This document shows positions 1 to 11,061 of a DNA stretch of 64,000 bases, piece after piece (positions within the stretch are counted from its first letter, which is position 1; the number at the start of each line of letters is the position of its first letter). The translations under genes were made by a program, and so were the position numbers. The stretch is from Branchipolynoe longqiensis (Eukaryota; Annelida; Polychaeta; Phyllodocida; Polynoidae). The notes under the pieces were generated by a model. That model was given only the letters and a program-made list of their open reading frames with translations, was not told the origin of the DNA and did not search any database. The DNA is taken from the NCBI GenBank assembly GCA_030323885.1, contig JASIRB010003643.1, positions 62,001-126,000 on the forward strand, given 5' to 3'.

Positions 1-2288
1 TGTTGTGGTGTGTAGGATGTGTGTGTGGTGTGTATCTTGTATCTTGTTGTGGTGTGTAAGTGGTGTGTGTGGCTTGAATCTTGTTGTGGTGTGAAGGTAG
101 TTAGTGTGGTGTGTGTGGCTTGTATCTTGTTGTGGTGTGTAAGTAGTGAGTGTGGTGTGTGTATCTTGTAGTGGTGTGCAAGTAGTGAGTGTGGTGTGTG
201 TCACTTGTATCTTGTTGTGGTGTGTAAGTGGTGTGTGTGGTGTGTATATTGTATCATGTTGTGGTGTGTAAGTAGTGAGTGTGGTGTGTAGCTTGTATAT
301 TGTTGTGGTGTGTAGGCTGTGTGTGTGGTGTGTATCTTGTATCTTGTTGTTGTGTGTAAGTGGTGTGTGTGGTGTGTGTATCTTGTATCTTGTAGTGGTG
401 TGCAAGTAGTGAGTGTGGTGTGTGTCGCTTGTATCGTGTTGTGGTGTGTAAGTGGTGTGTGGTGTGTGTATCTTGTATCTTGTTGTTGTGTGTAAGTGGT
501 ATGTGGTGTGTGTATCTTGTATCTTGTTGTGGTGTGTAAGTAGTGAGTGTGGTGTGTGTCGCTTGTATATTGTTGTGGTGTGTAGGTTGTGTGTGTGGTG
601 TGTGTATATTGTATCTTGTTCTGGTGTGTAAGTGGTGTGTGTGATGTGTGTGGCTTGAATCCTGTTGTCGTGTGTAGGTAGTTAGTGTGGTGTGTGTATC
701 TTGAATATTGGTGTGGTGTGTAAGTAGTGAGTGTGGTGTGTGTATATTGTTGTGGTGTGTAAGTAGTGAGTGTGGTGTGTGTATCTTGTTGTGGTGTGTA
801 AGTAGTGAGTGTGGTGTGTGGATTGTATCTTGTTGTGGTGTGCAAGTAGTGAGTGTGGTGTGTGTCACTTGTATCTTGTTGTGGTGTGTAAGTGGTGTGT
901 GTGGTGTGTATCTTGTATATTGTTGTGGTGTGTAGGCTGTGTGTGTGGTGTGTGTGTATTGTATCTTGTTGTGGTGTGTAAGTGGTGTGTGTGGTGTGTG
1001 TGGCTTGAATCCTGTTGTCGTGTGTAGGTAGTTAGTGTGGTGTGTGTATATTATATATTGTTGTGGTGTGTAAGTAGTGAGTGTGGTGTGTGTCGCTTGT
1101 ATATTGTTGTGGTGTGTAGGCTGTGTGTGTGGTGTGTGTATATTGTATCTTGTTGTGGTGTGTAAGTGGTGTGTGTGGTGTATGTGGCTTGAATCCTGTT
1201 GCCGTGTGTAGGTAGTTAGTGTGGTGTGTGTATAGTGTATATTGTTGTGGTGTGTAAGTAGTGAGTGTGGTGTGTGTCGGTTCTATATTGTTGTGGTGTG
1301 TAGGATGTGTGTGTGGTGTGTATCTTGTATCTTGTTGTTGTGTGTAAGTGGTGTGTGGTGTGTGTATCTTGTATCTTGTTGTGGTGTGTAAGTAGTGAGT
1401 GTGGTGTGTGTCGCTTGTATATTGTTGTGGTGTGTAGGCTGTGTGTGTGGTGTGTGTATATTGTATCTTGTTGTGGTGTGTAAGTGGTGTGTGTGGTGTG
1501 TGTGGCTTGAATCCTGTTGGCGTGTGTAGGTAGTTAGTGTGGTGTGTGTATATTGTATATTGTTGTGGTGTGTAAGTAGTGAGTGTGGTGTGTGTCGCTT
1601 GTATATTGTTGTGGTGTGTAGGATGTGTGTGTGGTGTGTATCTTGTATCTTGTTGTGGTGTGTAAGTGGTGTGTGTGGTGTGTGTGGCTTGTATCTTGTT
1701 GTGGTGTGTAAGTAGTGAGTGTGGTGTGTGTCGCTTGTATCTTGTTGTGGTGTGTAGGCAGTGTGTGTATATTGTATCTTGTTGTGGTGTGTAAGTGGTG
1801 TGTGTAGTGTGTAGCTTGTATCTTGTTGTGGTGTGTAGGTTGTGTGTGTGGTGTGTGTATATTGTATCTTGTTGTAGTGTGTAAGTGGTGTGGGTGGCTT
1901 GAATCCTGTTGTCGTGTGTAGGTAGTTAGTGTGGTGTGTTTATCTTGTATATTGTTGTGGTGTGTAAGTAGTGAGTGTGGTGTGTGTCGCTTGTATCTTG
2001 TTGTGGTGTGTAGGCTGTGTGTGTATTGTATCTTGTTGTGGTGTGTAAGTAGTGAGTGTGGTGTGTGTATATTATTGTGGTGTGTAGGCTGTGTGTGTGG
2101 TGTGTGTGTATTGTATCTTGTTGTGGTGTGTAAGTGGTGTGTGTGGTGTGTGTGGCTTGAATCCTGTTGTTGTGTGTAGGTAGTTAGTGTGGTGTGTGTA
2201 TTTTGTATATTGTTGTGGTGTGTAAGTAGTGAGTGTGGTGTGTGTATCTTGTTGTGGTATGGAGGTAGTTAGTGTGGTGTGTGGGTAT
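1..2288. repeat. GT-rich tandem minisatellite array
   Basis: About 2.3 kb of imperfect tandem repeats, cut by the window edge. The basic phrase is TGTTGTGGTGTGTAAG followed by TAGTGAGTGTGGTGTGTGT or GGTGTGTGTGGTGTGTGT, and then TATCTTGTATCTTG or CGCTTGTATATTG. The variants alternate, giving a higher-order pattern of roughly 40-60 bp steps and longer blocks that end in GGCTTGAATCCTGTTG. Long open frames on both strands are artefacts of this composition. The array ends at about 2288, where ordinary sequence begins. Confidence 0.95.
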
Positions 2289-2886
2289 CTTTTCTTTTTT
2301 TGTGATGGGTGTATTCATGCTGCCCATAACGGTTAAGTCTAATTACTTGTTTTCGCCGCTAGACAGTAATAGTCTTGTGACTCCCCTTCTTTTTATCACT
2401 TTCAGTTGTTGTGTAGCTAACTACTGCATGCATTCTTTCTCTGTTTGTAAGCATTCTCCCACATCCCCCAACCCTCTGTGAGTTTGTTCGTTCTACAATC
2501 GGATAATTGTTTGGTTACCAATTGCTAATTTCTCTGAGTATATTCACCTTGCTGTGTTAGGGGTCATTAGGTTTGATTTTAAGTTTAAAGTTTACCTTTT
2601 GTATGTCAAACTTTGCTTGAATTATCAGTGTACTTTCTATTTATTTATTTATTTATCTTTCTTTTTCTTTTTTAATTTATTTTATTTGTTGTTGTCATTA
2701 GACTAGCAGTGCATTTAGCTCTCTTTTGATTAATGTTTTATAGGTATCTATTGTCCCTGTAGTTCTTTCTTCTACTCCCAGTGTATTCCATTCCCTTGCC
2801 TTCGTGTACTCGGTACATTGGCCGGCCTTCAGTCGCGCAGTTATTCACTCCAGCTCTCCCCGCGCCAAGGTTGTTGGAATTGGCTG
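2289..2886. other. No recognised feature
   Basis: Ordinary AT-leaning sequence with a T/TTTA-rich patch near 2636-2690. I see no convincing exon, RNA gene or transposon terminus. Confidence 0.5.
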
Positions 2887-3040
2887 GGATGCAGGCTGCC
2901 TCAGCCCAGCGCAATGCAGGCCGGGATGGAGGCTCCCTCAGCCCGGGCAATGTAGGCTAGGATGCAGGCTGCCTCAGCCCAAAACAATGCAGGCTTCCTC
3001 AACCCGAGATGCAGGCTGCCTCACCCTGGCACAGTGTGGC
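2887..3040. repeat. Short GC-rich minisatellite
   Basis: Five degenerate copies of a unit built around GATGCAGGCTGCCTCAGCCC, spaced about 20-37 bp apart. The last copies are diverged (CAACCC, CACCCTG). Confidence 0.8.
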
Positions 3041-3342
3041 CTGAGGGTTCACACCTGTCTCACTCCGCCCGCCCTCAATGGGAGTAACTGGGTCAAGTTG
3101 GTAACTGGGTCAAGTTGGTTTCACTTCCTCCCTGTGTGATCTATTTACAGATTCACTTTACTTATTGTCAGCATACCAAGTAACATCAGCACACACAGCC
3201 ATAGTATTTCAACTATGGAGATCGATGCGACTATTTCCTAAGCCGAGTGTTCAGCTATGGAATCGTGGTTTCAAAATATGTATCCATCGCCTGATGATAT
3301 GTGGACAACATTGAGGTTTCAATTGCTTTGGGCTAAACGCCG

Positions 3343-3402
<60 letters not shown>
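3343..3402. repeat. (TA)n microsatellite
   Basis: Uninterrupted TA dinucleotide run of close to 60 bp. It produces a meaningless Tyr/Ile open frame. Confidence 0.98.
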
Positions 3403-3403
<1 letters not shown>

Positions 3404-4020
3404 AATTACCCAAGTATAAAGGTGTGTGAGGGAATTTCCCGATATTATCTATTATTATCACATTGTTATTAACCACTGTTATGCCATGTACTAGTCCATG
3501 AGTGACCCACCCCCTACGACTGGTGGCGATACTACTACCTTCCCAACCTCAACATGGCGTGAATATTGGGAGAAAATGCACTAGGCTAGGGCACTATATT
3601 CCCTATACCAGAGAATATATCATCTCAACCCACCTCATTGTCTCTTTACTAAACTGGAGCGTGCCCTTTATTTGAAGTGAGAGCTGGGAGACCGTTGGAG
3701 TCGGTTCCTAGGCAGCGGGAAGCAGAGAGTGCCCAGTTACGGGGGGGCCTGCAGAGAATAAGGAGGGTTGGGAAGCGAGAGGTGCCCGGACAGGAACACT
3801 GAAAAACATTAGGGACTATTCTTTATTTATATTTACATAATATTTATATAGCACATATATATATAATACATTATTTGCATATTTAACCTATTCCTTGGAT
3901 TATTTAACCAAAAGTCGAGTCTCTAATGAAGACTTTGGTTTAAACGATTATTTTCTAACTTCCATTCGTTTTGTTTAACACTGTTACCTTCATTGATTAA
4001 TGGGAAATGTCATCTGCCAA
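3403..4020. other. No recognised feature
   Basis: Mixed-composition sequence with a purine-rich stretch near 3700-3800 and an AT-rich stretch near 3820-3900. Nothing in it can be assigned. Confidence 0.4.
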
Positions 4021-4024
4021 CACT

Positions 4025-4165
4025 TGGTATTGGTCTTCCTCATTCCATCATTCCATGTCCTATATCCTAGTAATGCCTACTAGCACCAGCCTAGGTGGGG
4101 ATAACTTTACATGTTTAAGTCCTTGGTTTGACTTGGCCAGGGTTCGAACTTGCCTACTCTCCTAG
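4025..4165 (-). repeat. Degenerate tRNA-derived SINE fragment
   Basis: It reads as the reverse complement of the SINE body seen elsewhere in this window. It has AAGTCCTTGGTTTGACTTGG, a B-box-like GGTTCGAAC on the reverse-complement side, and the ATCCTAGTAATGCC core found in the copies at 19485-19738 and 59389-59530. The left end (TGGTCTTCCTCATTCCA) resembles the alternative tail of the SINE at 23889. It is strongly diverged. Confidence 0.6.
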
Positions 4166-4886
4166 GACATTATAAACAAAGTGATGGATTTATTTATTTT
4201 GTTTGTTTTCTTCACAACGTTTGGAAGTATTGTTTTTCATTTCGCTAAGTGATTTTTGTAGTTGTTTAAAAAAAATTAGTATTCTAAGATGATGTGGAAT
4301 AAAAGGGTTAAATGAGTGGGTGACGCTCATTTGATGTCATTGCTGGGGGTGCAGAGAACAGGTAAGCAGCCCCTCCCAGCTGCCACTCACACCAACACGC
4401 CACCCCACTGGCCAACCCCACAAACCCCCTCGACCAATCAAATTCAACCTCGAAACCACACCCCCAGACTCGTCGGAATTGACCTGATAACAAATTGAAA
4501 CTCATAATATTGAAATGTGTGCATTGATATAATTTGATGTTTGTCTGATTCATGATTGATTGATGACTGATGATAAAAATGCTTTGTTTATGATTATTGA
4601 AATGTCCTGTGATTTTGATTAAAATGCATTTATTTCTGATGTAACTATTATTAATTACCATAACTTCACTTGCATGTCGGACCTTGTTACCAGTCACTCA
4701 CAGCTGCATTGAGTAGAGCTGCACTAGTCAGCCGGGTACCCTGCCTGTCATGAAAATAAAGTTGTGTTATTCCCACCTCCTGCTTCCTACTTCTCTGTTC
4801 CCCGGGTACCAATGCCACAGCATATCACATTATCAATATTGAAATATGCAGAAAGTGTCATTACCCGATAGCATGGAACCTTAAGC
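4166..4886. other. Unassigned; possible old retroelement end
   Basis: Contains a GC-rich 4320-4490 stretch. Near 4750 there is AATAAAGTTGTGTTATTCCC, between two copies of CCGGGTACC (about 4731 and 4801), which could be a polyadenylation region of an old LTR. No coding or terminal-repeat proof. Confidence 0.3.
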
Positions 4887-5227
4887 TTAAGGTTGCAGTC
4901 TCATGATTTTGAGTTTCTATGATTTTCTGAGATAACTGAATATTAGGTTGATCGTTATAATCTCCCTTACTTTACTTTGAAGTAACTTTTATTTTAATGA
5001 GATATGTGAAGTGCAACCATGCAAATGTAATTTTGGCAAGCATGCCAAAACCCACACCATAGGCTTCTTCAGTAACAGATTAGATTAAATTGCCTCAGTA
5101 TTCCCTTCTATATGACGACAAATGTTTCATCAGGTCACTCGTATTTAAGTTAGATATGTAGAATCAAATCTGGATAATTATTTCGGTTTTGAAAACTTGA
5201 TGTTTTCATCAGACTCTGAAGCTTTAA
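4887..5227. mobile_element. MITE family TTAA-A, copy 1
   Basis: A 341-bp non-coding element bounded by TTAA at both ends. The left terminus TTAAGGTTGCAGTCTCATGA and the right terminus CATCAGACTCTGAAGCTTTAA are imperfect inverted repeats. It aligns along its length with copies at 38352-38705 and 46737-47085 and with a decayed copy at 10104-10386. The TTAA borders suggest piggyBac-like or Kolobok-like mobilisation; that is an inference from the target site only. Confidence 0.8.
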
Positions 5228-5268
5228 ACAAGCGAGTGCTAAGAACAGATTAAATTACTTCAACAGAT

Positions 5269-6211
5269 TATAATATTACTGAATGCCCGGCCACGTTTGG
5301 GACAACAGATAATACTACAGAAACTCTCCCCTTCATATCACTTACCTATCAACTCATTAACCAATGCTAAGGAAGAATGGAGACAAGTCACACAGATAAA
5401 CAGTGGAGAAGTTGTGCTTTAATAACACCAACTCCTGTCCACCTACCAGTGATCTATAATCCACACCCCTTGCTTTCTAGCCACACAAAATCTCATTACT
5501 ACTTTAGCCTGTATAGAAGCAGTGCCTACAGTCCATGGGATAGGAGTCCCATGGCTGTGTACCCACTCAATTGGAATAGATGAATTTTGATAGCATCAGA
5601 CAGAGTGTATGGGGTTCCTGCTCAAGAGTAGGTGTGTCTCACTCAGGAGCCAGGAGTAGAGTGATCTATCTTCAGTGTGTCTGAAGCGGAGTCTAGAATA
5701 ATGATCTCAGGTTTGAGGCTAGTGTGGTCAGAGGGCCAATGGGATGCAGGTGACTGGGCAGTCCACAACCAGCCAATCAGACACCTCCACAGTCTGGGTG
5801 GGTGGCACCCCCCAGTAGAGGTGGCTGTCACTCAACCCAGCTGTGTGTATATGCCCTGTGTGTATATGCAAATTAGGCTGGTGTGCGCACCCAGTGGTCA
5901 TGTAGGGACAGATAGCTGCATACAGTTACAATAGATCTCTGTTAAAATGGTTTTTTCTCCAATTGCACTCTTTATGGATGCATAGAGAAACATTTCAACA
6001 ATCATGTACTGCCTCTTATATAGGAACATCTCTTCATTAATCTCAGGCATAATATATGAACATATATCGCACACAGCTTATATCATGTCATAATGGGAGT
6101 GGGATATTATTACTTTTAGTTTATATAACATCGTCCCCATTCCATCGCCCAAGAATAATAATGCTCTCTTCCAATATCTAATTCTTAACCGAAAATCCGT
6201 ATATTTTTACA
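5269..6211 (-). mobile_element. Solo LTR of the env-bearing gypsy family
   Basis: In reverse complement it begins TGTAAAAATATACGGATTTT and ends near ATTATA. It matches the 5' LTR at 12725-13724 along its whole length, although diverged. It is flanked by the 4-bp direct repeat AGAT (5265-5268 and 6212-6215), as expected for LTR-LTR recombination after integration. It retains the segment that corresponds to 13022-13461, so that segment is ancestral and the short 3' LTR at 29342 is the deleted form. Confidence 0.85.
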
Positions 6212-6275
6212 AGATGTTAGGCCTACACTTTCACCTCGTCTGGTAATAGATTCCATCAAAATGCTATATTTACAG

Positions 6276-6777
6276 ACGGGATCGCGTCGCAGTGTCAGAC
6301 GAGTCCCTCGCACACCACGACAGTCGGCATGACAGTCGGCATGATAGTCGGCACGACAGTCAACACGACAGTCGCGTCTGGGACGACGACGATCGGCGTC
6401 GTAATCGTAGTCATCAAGACCACAGATCCGTTGACCGCCGGCCGACTCGGCCGCACTCGATTGACCGGCGCGCCACTACGGACCGTCCGCCGCCCGTGCC
6501 GGCGCCCCGCCCGACAACCCGGCAGACGCTGCCCGACTACGACGCCGAGCCGGTCCGCAAGCACCTCCGAGACCAGAGCCGGTACCTGGGCCGGCACCGA
6601 CCCAGGCCCGGACCGTGGGAGGCGGCGGGGCGGGGCCCGGGGCGGGACGAGGACACGCACCAAAAGGTTTGGTTCTGGTGGGCCATGGTGGGCGCAGTCG
6701 TCTCCATGACGGTGTTTGTGTCCTTCTTCGGAGTGGTTGGACTGGTGTTGGCGTCACTGGCCTACACAGACTACCAG
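6276..6777 (+). CDS. CD225/dispanin-like membrane protein, upstream coding exon
   Basis: The open frame runs to a consensus donor CAG|GTGAGC at 6777/6778, in phase 0. No ATG opens this frame; it is entered from the probable acceptor TTTACAG at 6269-6275, so the first exon lies upstream and was not found. The N-terminal half is soluble. It holds five imperfect HDSR units (12-bp DNA repeat near 6318-6378), then an Arg/Asp-rich and proline-rich stretch with PPPVPAPRP. The exon ends with one hydrophobic segment, VWFWWAMVGAVVSMTVFVSF and following residues, then LASLAYTDYQ. The companion exon at 10861-11061 supplies a second membrane segment. Two hydrophobic helices joined by a short loop with D-Y-x-x-A-S resemble the CD225 architecture of IFITM, PRRT and SYNDIG1-like proteins. 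The family call is an inference from topology and loop, not from a profile match. Confidence 0.55.
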
Positions 6778-7545
6778 GTGAGCTGTTTGGTGAAGCGTGA
6801 GCTGTTTGATGAAGTCTGAGCTGTTTGATCAAGCCTCACGTGTTTGGTAAAGCTTAAGCTGTTTGGTGAAGCCTGAGCTGTTTGGTGAAGCCTAAGCTCT
6901 TTGATGAAGTCTGAGCTGTTTAGTTCTGCCTGAGCTGTTTGGTGGTGCCTGAACTGTTCGGTGCTGCTTGAGCTGTTTCGTGCTGCTTGAGCTGTTTTGT
7001 GCTGCTTGAGCTGTTTCATGCTGCCTGAGCTGTTTTGTGCTGCTTGAGCTGTTTTGTGCTGCCTGCATTATACGGTGCTGCCTGCTGCCTGCATTATACG
7101 GTGCTGCCTGAGCTGTTTGGTGCTGTTTAAGTTGTTTGGTGAAGCCTAAGATGTTTAGTGCTGATTGAGCTGTTTGGTGGTGCCTGAACTGTTCGGTTCT
7201 ACCTGAGCTGGTTTGTGCTGCCTGAGCTGTTTCGTGCTGCTTGAGCTGTTCAGTGCTGCCTGAATTATTCGGTGCTGCCTGAGCTGTTTGGTTCTGCCTG
7301 AGTTGTTTGGTGCTGCCTAAGCTGTTAGGTGATGCCTGAGCTGTTTGATGAAGCCTGAGCTGGTTAGTGCTGTATGACCTGTTTGGTACTGCCTGAAGTG
7401 TTTGGTGAAGCGTGAGCTGTTTGGTGATGCCTGAGCTGTTTGGTGAAGCCTGAGCTGTTTAGTGAAGCCTGAGTTGTTTAGTGATGCATGAACTGTTTGG
7501 TGATGCCTGAGTTGTCTGGTAATGCCTGAGCTGTTTAGGGATGCC
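6778..7545. repeat. Intronic 18-bp minisatellite
   Basis: Starts at the exon's splice donor. The unit is close to GCCTGAGCTGTTTGGTGA, with alternatives in -GTGCTG, repeated about 40 times with drift. The first unit includes the GTGAGCTG of the donor, so the array grew from the exon border itself. Its reverse frame is open by composition only. Confidence 0.95.
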
Positions 7546-7784
7546 TTCTCACGGAGGAGACAGCAGTTAATGGCCAACATGGCGGTTGTATGGGAAGGCA
7601 CTGTGGATGCGCATTAATAGATGCATAGAACCCATATCAGGGTCATAGCTACATTGTTGCACTGTAACTTGTAAGCATGTGTTAACAATTTCTGTCAGCG
7701 TCATATATTTGCATGTTAATTCTTTTATAATATGCATGCTTTTCTTTTGTGCTGAAATTTGTTTTGCATTGTTTTGTATTTTGT

Positions 7785-7836
7785 AAGCAGGTGTTTTGTA
7801 AGCAGGTATTTTGTAAGCAGCTCTTTTGTAAGCAGG
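7785..7836. repeat. Short 15-16 bp tandem repeat
   Basis: Four copies of TTTTGTAAGCAGGT(A/G) in tandem inside the intron. Confidence 0.85.
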
Positions 7837-7867
7837 TACAAACAATGTTGTGCTTATTATTCTTATA

Positions 7868-8700
7868 GTGGTTTTATACCCTACTAAATCAGTAGTGGAT
7901 AAGTAATAGACATCCAGATACAGGTGTATGGCCTACCAATCAGTTGTGGATAAGTAATATACATCCTGGTGCAGGCCAATATGCTACCAATCAGTTGTGG
8001 ATTAGTAATAGACATTCTGGTACAGGCCAATAGCCTACCAATAGGGAGTGGATAATTAATAGACATCCTGATACAGTCTTACAGCCTACCAATCAGTTGT
8101 GGATAAGTAATAGACATCCTGGTCCAGGTCAATATGCTACCAATCAGTTGTGGATAAGTAATATATGTTATAATACAGTCTTACAACCTACTAATCAGTA
8201 GTGGATAAGTAATATATGTTATAATACAGTCTTACAACCTACCAATCAGTAGTGGATAAGTGATATACATACTGGCACAGGTCAATATCCTACTAATCAG
8301 TAGTGGATAAGTAATAGACATCCTGGTACAGGCCAACAGGAGTATATAAGTACTATATGTTCGAATACAGGCATACAGCCTACCAATCAGTAGTGGATAA
8401 GTGATATACATCCTGGCACAGGTCAATATCCTACTAATCAGTAGTGGATAAGTAATAGACATCCTGGTACAGGCCAACAGGAGTATATAAGCACTATATG
8501 TTCGAATACATTCATACAGCCTACCAAATCAGTAGTGGATAAGTAATATATGTTCTAATACAGACTTACAACCGACCAGTCAGTAGTGGATAAGTAATAT
8601 ACATCTTGGTACAGGCCAACAGCCTACCAATCAGTAGTATGTATGTACTATATATTCTAATACAGTCTTACAGCCCACCAATCAGTGGTGGATAAGGGTA
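7868..8700. repeat. Intronic ~60-bp tandem repeat array
   Basis: Repeated phrase CTACCAATCAGTAGTGGATAAGTAATA followed by an ACATCCTGGTACAGGCCAATA or TATGTTATAATACAGTCTTACA variant, about 13-14 copies. The two variant tails alternate irregularly, which suggests unequal exchange. Confidence 0.9.
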
Positions 8701-9200
8701 GTAGTCTGCACTGACTTCTCAAGCAAGTAACCACATATACAGGTAGGCGTGGGGAGTGGGGTGATGTCAGGGAGCCTAGGTGGTGTAATGGTTAGCACAC
8801 TGGCCTGGAATGCAAAGAGATGTGGGTTCGAGTCCCGCTCTAGGCACAATATTTCCCATTTTCATCACCCCCATGACACTGGAACCGTGACCAGGATCCT
8901 GTATAAGCTATGCACTGTATAGTTGTTGAACCTACCCTGTGTATGTAAGTGTGTTGCATTTCCTGTATGTATGTAATTGGAAGCATTAAAAAGACTTTCA
9001 ATTCCAGTGGGGCGAGTGTAGTAGTCTGCACTGACCTCTCAGGCAAGTAACCACATAGACAGGTAGGCGTGGGTAGTGTGGTGATGTCAGGGAGCATAGG
9101 TGGTGTAATGGTTAGAACACTGGCCCAGAATGCAAAGACATGTGGGTTCGAGTCCCATTCTAGGTGCAATATTTCCCATTTTCATCACTCCCATGACATA
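8699..9200 (+). repeat. Dimeric tRNA-derived SINE
   Basis: Two head-to-tail SINE units. Each begins with a leader (TAGTCTGCACTGAC... to about TAGGCGTGGG), then a tRNA-like head at 8774-8845 and 9094-9166. The head starts GCCTAGGTGGTGTAATGG, has a B box GGGTTCGAGTCCC, and closes with TCTAGGC, which pairs with the start. A shared body follows (ATATTTCCCATTTTCATCAC). The second unit is truncated. The same dimer occurs on the minus strand at 31796-32305. The first head folds well, but its repetition with body and leader argues for a SINE rather than a functional tRNA gene. Confidence 0.85.
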
Positions 9201-9317
9201 AGTAATAAACATCCTGGCATAGGCCAATAACATTCTAGAGGCTCAGACACTGTTCAACCTCTGGCTATTCTGAGCATACAACTTATCTGTTAACTTTAAG
9301 CAGTTAAGCACGTTCTC

Positions 9318-9879
9318 TTAAGCCCCGTTCACACGGCACAACTTTATGCCGATTTAGACAAAGCGAAATAGATGAAGCGAATTAGTGTTGTGTCCACACA
9401 TGCACTACTTTTAGCCGGAAATCGATATCTGCGCATGAGCAAGTCCAGACTAACCAGCGCCAGTTTGGTTTCGTCGACATCACCACGAGAGAGTGTGGTT
9501 TCGACCTAGATATGTATTGACTGAATCGTATTGTTTTGGAACGGTCAAAACTTCTGCTGGGAAGTGAAACCCTACAAATAAATGATGAAAAAAATATCTG
9601 TGCACCTCTAGCCTGTTCATAGACCAAATTATGTTATATAGTGTGATGTGCTTAATCCGCTTCAAGTAAACCGCTACCGTCCACACAAGCTAGATGGGCT
9701 GACTTAGGTTAGTTCGGTTCATCTAAACTACCTCGCGAGGTGGTATAGATGAAGCGATCTAGCTGAATCGATTCAGCCCTAAATCGCTTTAGCGTACCGT
9801 CCACATGGCTAATGTGAAGCAAACTAGACAAGTCAATTCATATGAATCGAATTAACTGCCCAGTGTGAATGGGGCTAAA
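9318..9879. mobile_element. MITE with AGCCCC... inverted termini
   Basis: Left end AGCCCCGTTCACACGG (9321-9336) and right end CCAGTGTGAATGGGGCT (about 9860-9876) are inverted repeats next to TTAA (left) and CTAA (right). The interior shares CTACCTCGCGAGGTGGTATAG with the element at 54247-54592, so the two are relatives with diverged ends. No coding capacity. Confidence 0.75.
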
Positions 9880-10103
9880 GTCTTATGAGTCCAGCTGACT
9901 CCAAAACGGTTTCTTTTCATGTTGAGCAAGAGCCTTAACAAGTTTGGTCAGGTGGTCCCATGTGCTTGTGAGTCTACTCTTGAGGGTGCAAAGTTCAAAG
10001 TGAATGGCCTATGTTGAAGGGTAGGGCTGGGGGAACCACTCCACTTCCGGTGTGTAAGCTCACCGGGGCGCAACTCCATTTCACAGAGAGTAGCGACACC
10101 ACC

Positions 10104-10386
10104 TGAAAGGTGCATAGTGCGATGGTTTTGAGTTTCTGTCGTCTTCTAAGATAAATCTATTACGTTGATCATCACTTTAGTTTGAAATAACTTGGATTTA
10201 AAATGACTGCGATAGGATATATTTGAAGTGTAAACATTTTAAATTAATGTTGGCTTGCTTATCAGAATTATTAACACCATATGCTTCAGCAGTGCCAGAT
10301 TGTATTGACTTAGTAGTCCCTTCTGTGTAGTACCATATATACAATGAGATGGATATGAAGAATTCATGTGCAATCCAAAAATTCAA
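10104..10386. mobile_element. MITE family TTAA-A, decayed copy 2
   Basis: Aligns with the copies at 4887, 38352 and 46737 from the left terminus (GTGCATAGTGCGATGGTTTTG) through the middle (ACACCATATGCTTCAGCAGT). The right terminus is lost. Confidence 0.65.
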
Positions 10387-10860
10387 ATAAAATAACAGAT
10401 CTTTACAGGAGGGAAATTTTAATTGTCACTAATTTTACTTTTCTGCAATGATCACAAAAATAGGAATGTAAAAAATGAAACTTTGGAAAGTTTTACTCCA
10501 ATGTTTATCTCAATTCTGTAGAGATCTAGACACACATTTTTCTTGTTAGAACATGCTGTGTAAGGCCATGTATTTCCATATACTGTTCCATTGTTCCATG
10601 TTTGCTTGTGACTGTGTGATGCGCCACACAGAAAATGAACCTGTGGTTTGCTTAGTAACCGTTCCCATAGGTTTGACCTATGGACTGTATGGCCTTGTGC
10701 ACGGAACATGTGACATGCTGACCAGGAACACAGAGAATGAACATGTTCATTGTCTGTGTGGCACGTCTCAAGGTCACAACACACCACAATGTCACAGTCT
10801 ATGGATACACAGCCTTATGGACCACCTTTACGCTATCTCTGACTGTGGCGCATGTTGCAG
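10387..10860. other. Remaining intron sequence and 3' splice site
   Basis: Unique-looking intron with weak internal duplication (ACACAGAAAATGAACCTG and ACACAGAGAATGAACATG). It ends in a pyrimidine-containing tract and GCATGTTGCAG, whose AG at 10859-10860 is the acceptor for the exon starting at 10861. Confidence 0.55.
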
Positions 10861-11061
10861 ACCCGGGATTACAGGCGCGCCAGTCACAAGCTGTGGTGGT
10901 CGTGGTTCTGCAGCCTTCTCGGTGTGCTCCTGTCGTTGCTCGGCCTCGTCTTCCTCCTGCTCTGCATGTACGTCTTCAACATCGCCAGGCCCGCCTTTGA
11001 CCACTACACCTACTGGGTGCCGCCCTGGCTGCTAGACTCGCTCAAAGCCACCTCGTCGTAA
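10861..11061 (+). CDS. CD225/dispanin-like membrane protein, last coding exon
   Basis: Begins directly after the acceptor TTGCAG in phase 0, matching the phase of the donor at 6777/6778, and ends at TAA 11059-11061. It encodes TRDYRRASHKLWW, a hydrophobic helix (FCSLLGVLLSLLGLVFLLLC), and a short tail with an aromatic/proline patch (HYTYWVPPWLLDSL). Joined in frame to the upstream exon it gives two membrane helices with a short basic loop between them, as in CD225 proteins. In known CD225 proteins the first helix often lies within the membrane and the second spans it. No glycosylation site is evident. The function here is unknown; membrane-protein identity is firmer than family identity. Confidence 0.55.
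   Translation, partial: TRDYRRASHKLWWSWFCSLLGVLLSLLGLVFLLLCMYVFNIARPAFDHYTYWVPPWLLDSLKATSS

Noticed and set aside
201..868. Thr/His/Tyr-rich minus-strand open frames of about 200 residues
   Set aside because: They are the reverse reading of the GT-rich satellite; each residue pattern follows the repeat.
8774..8845. Functional tRNA gene
   Set aside because: The same head recurs with identical leader and body at 9094 and in 31796-32305, so it is a SINE promoter.
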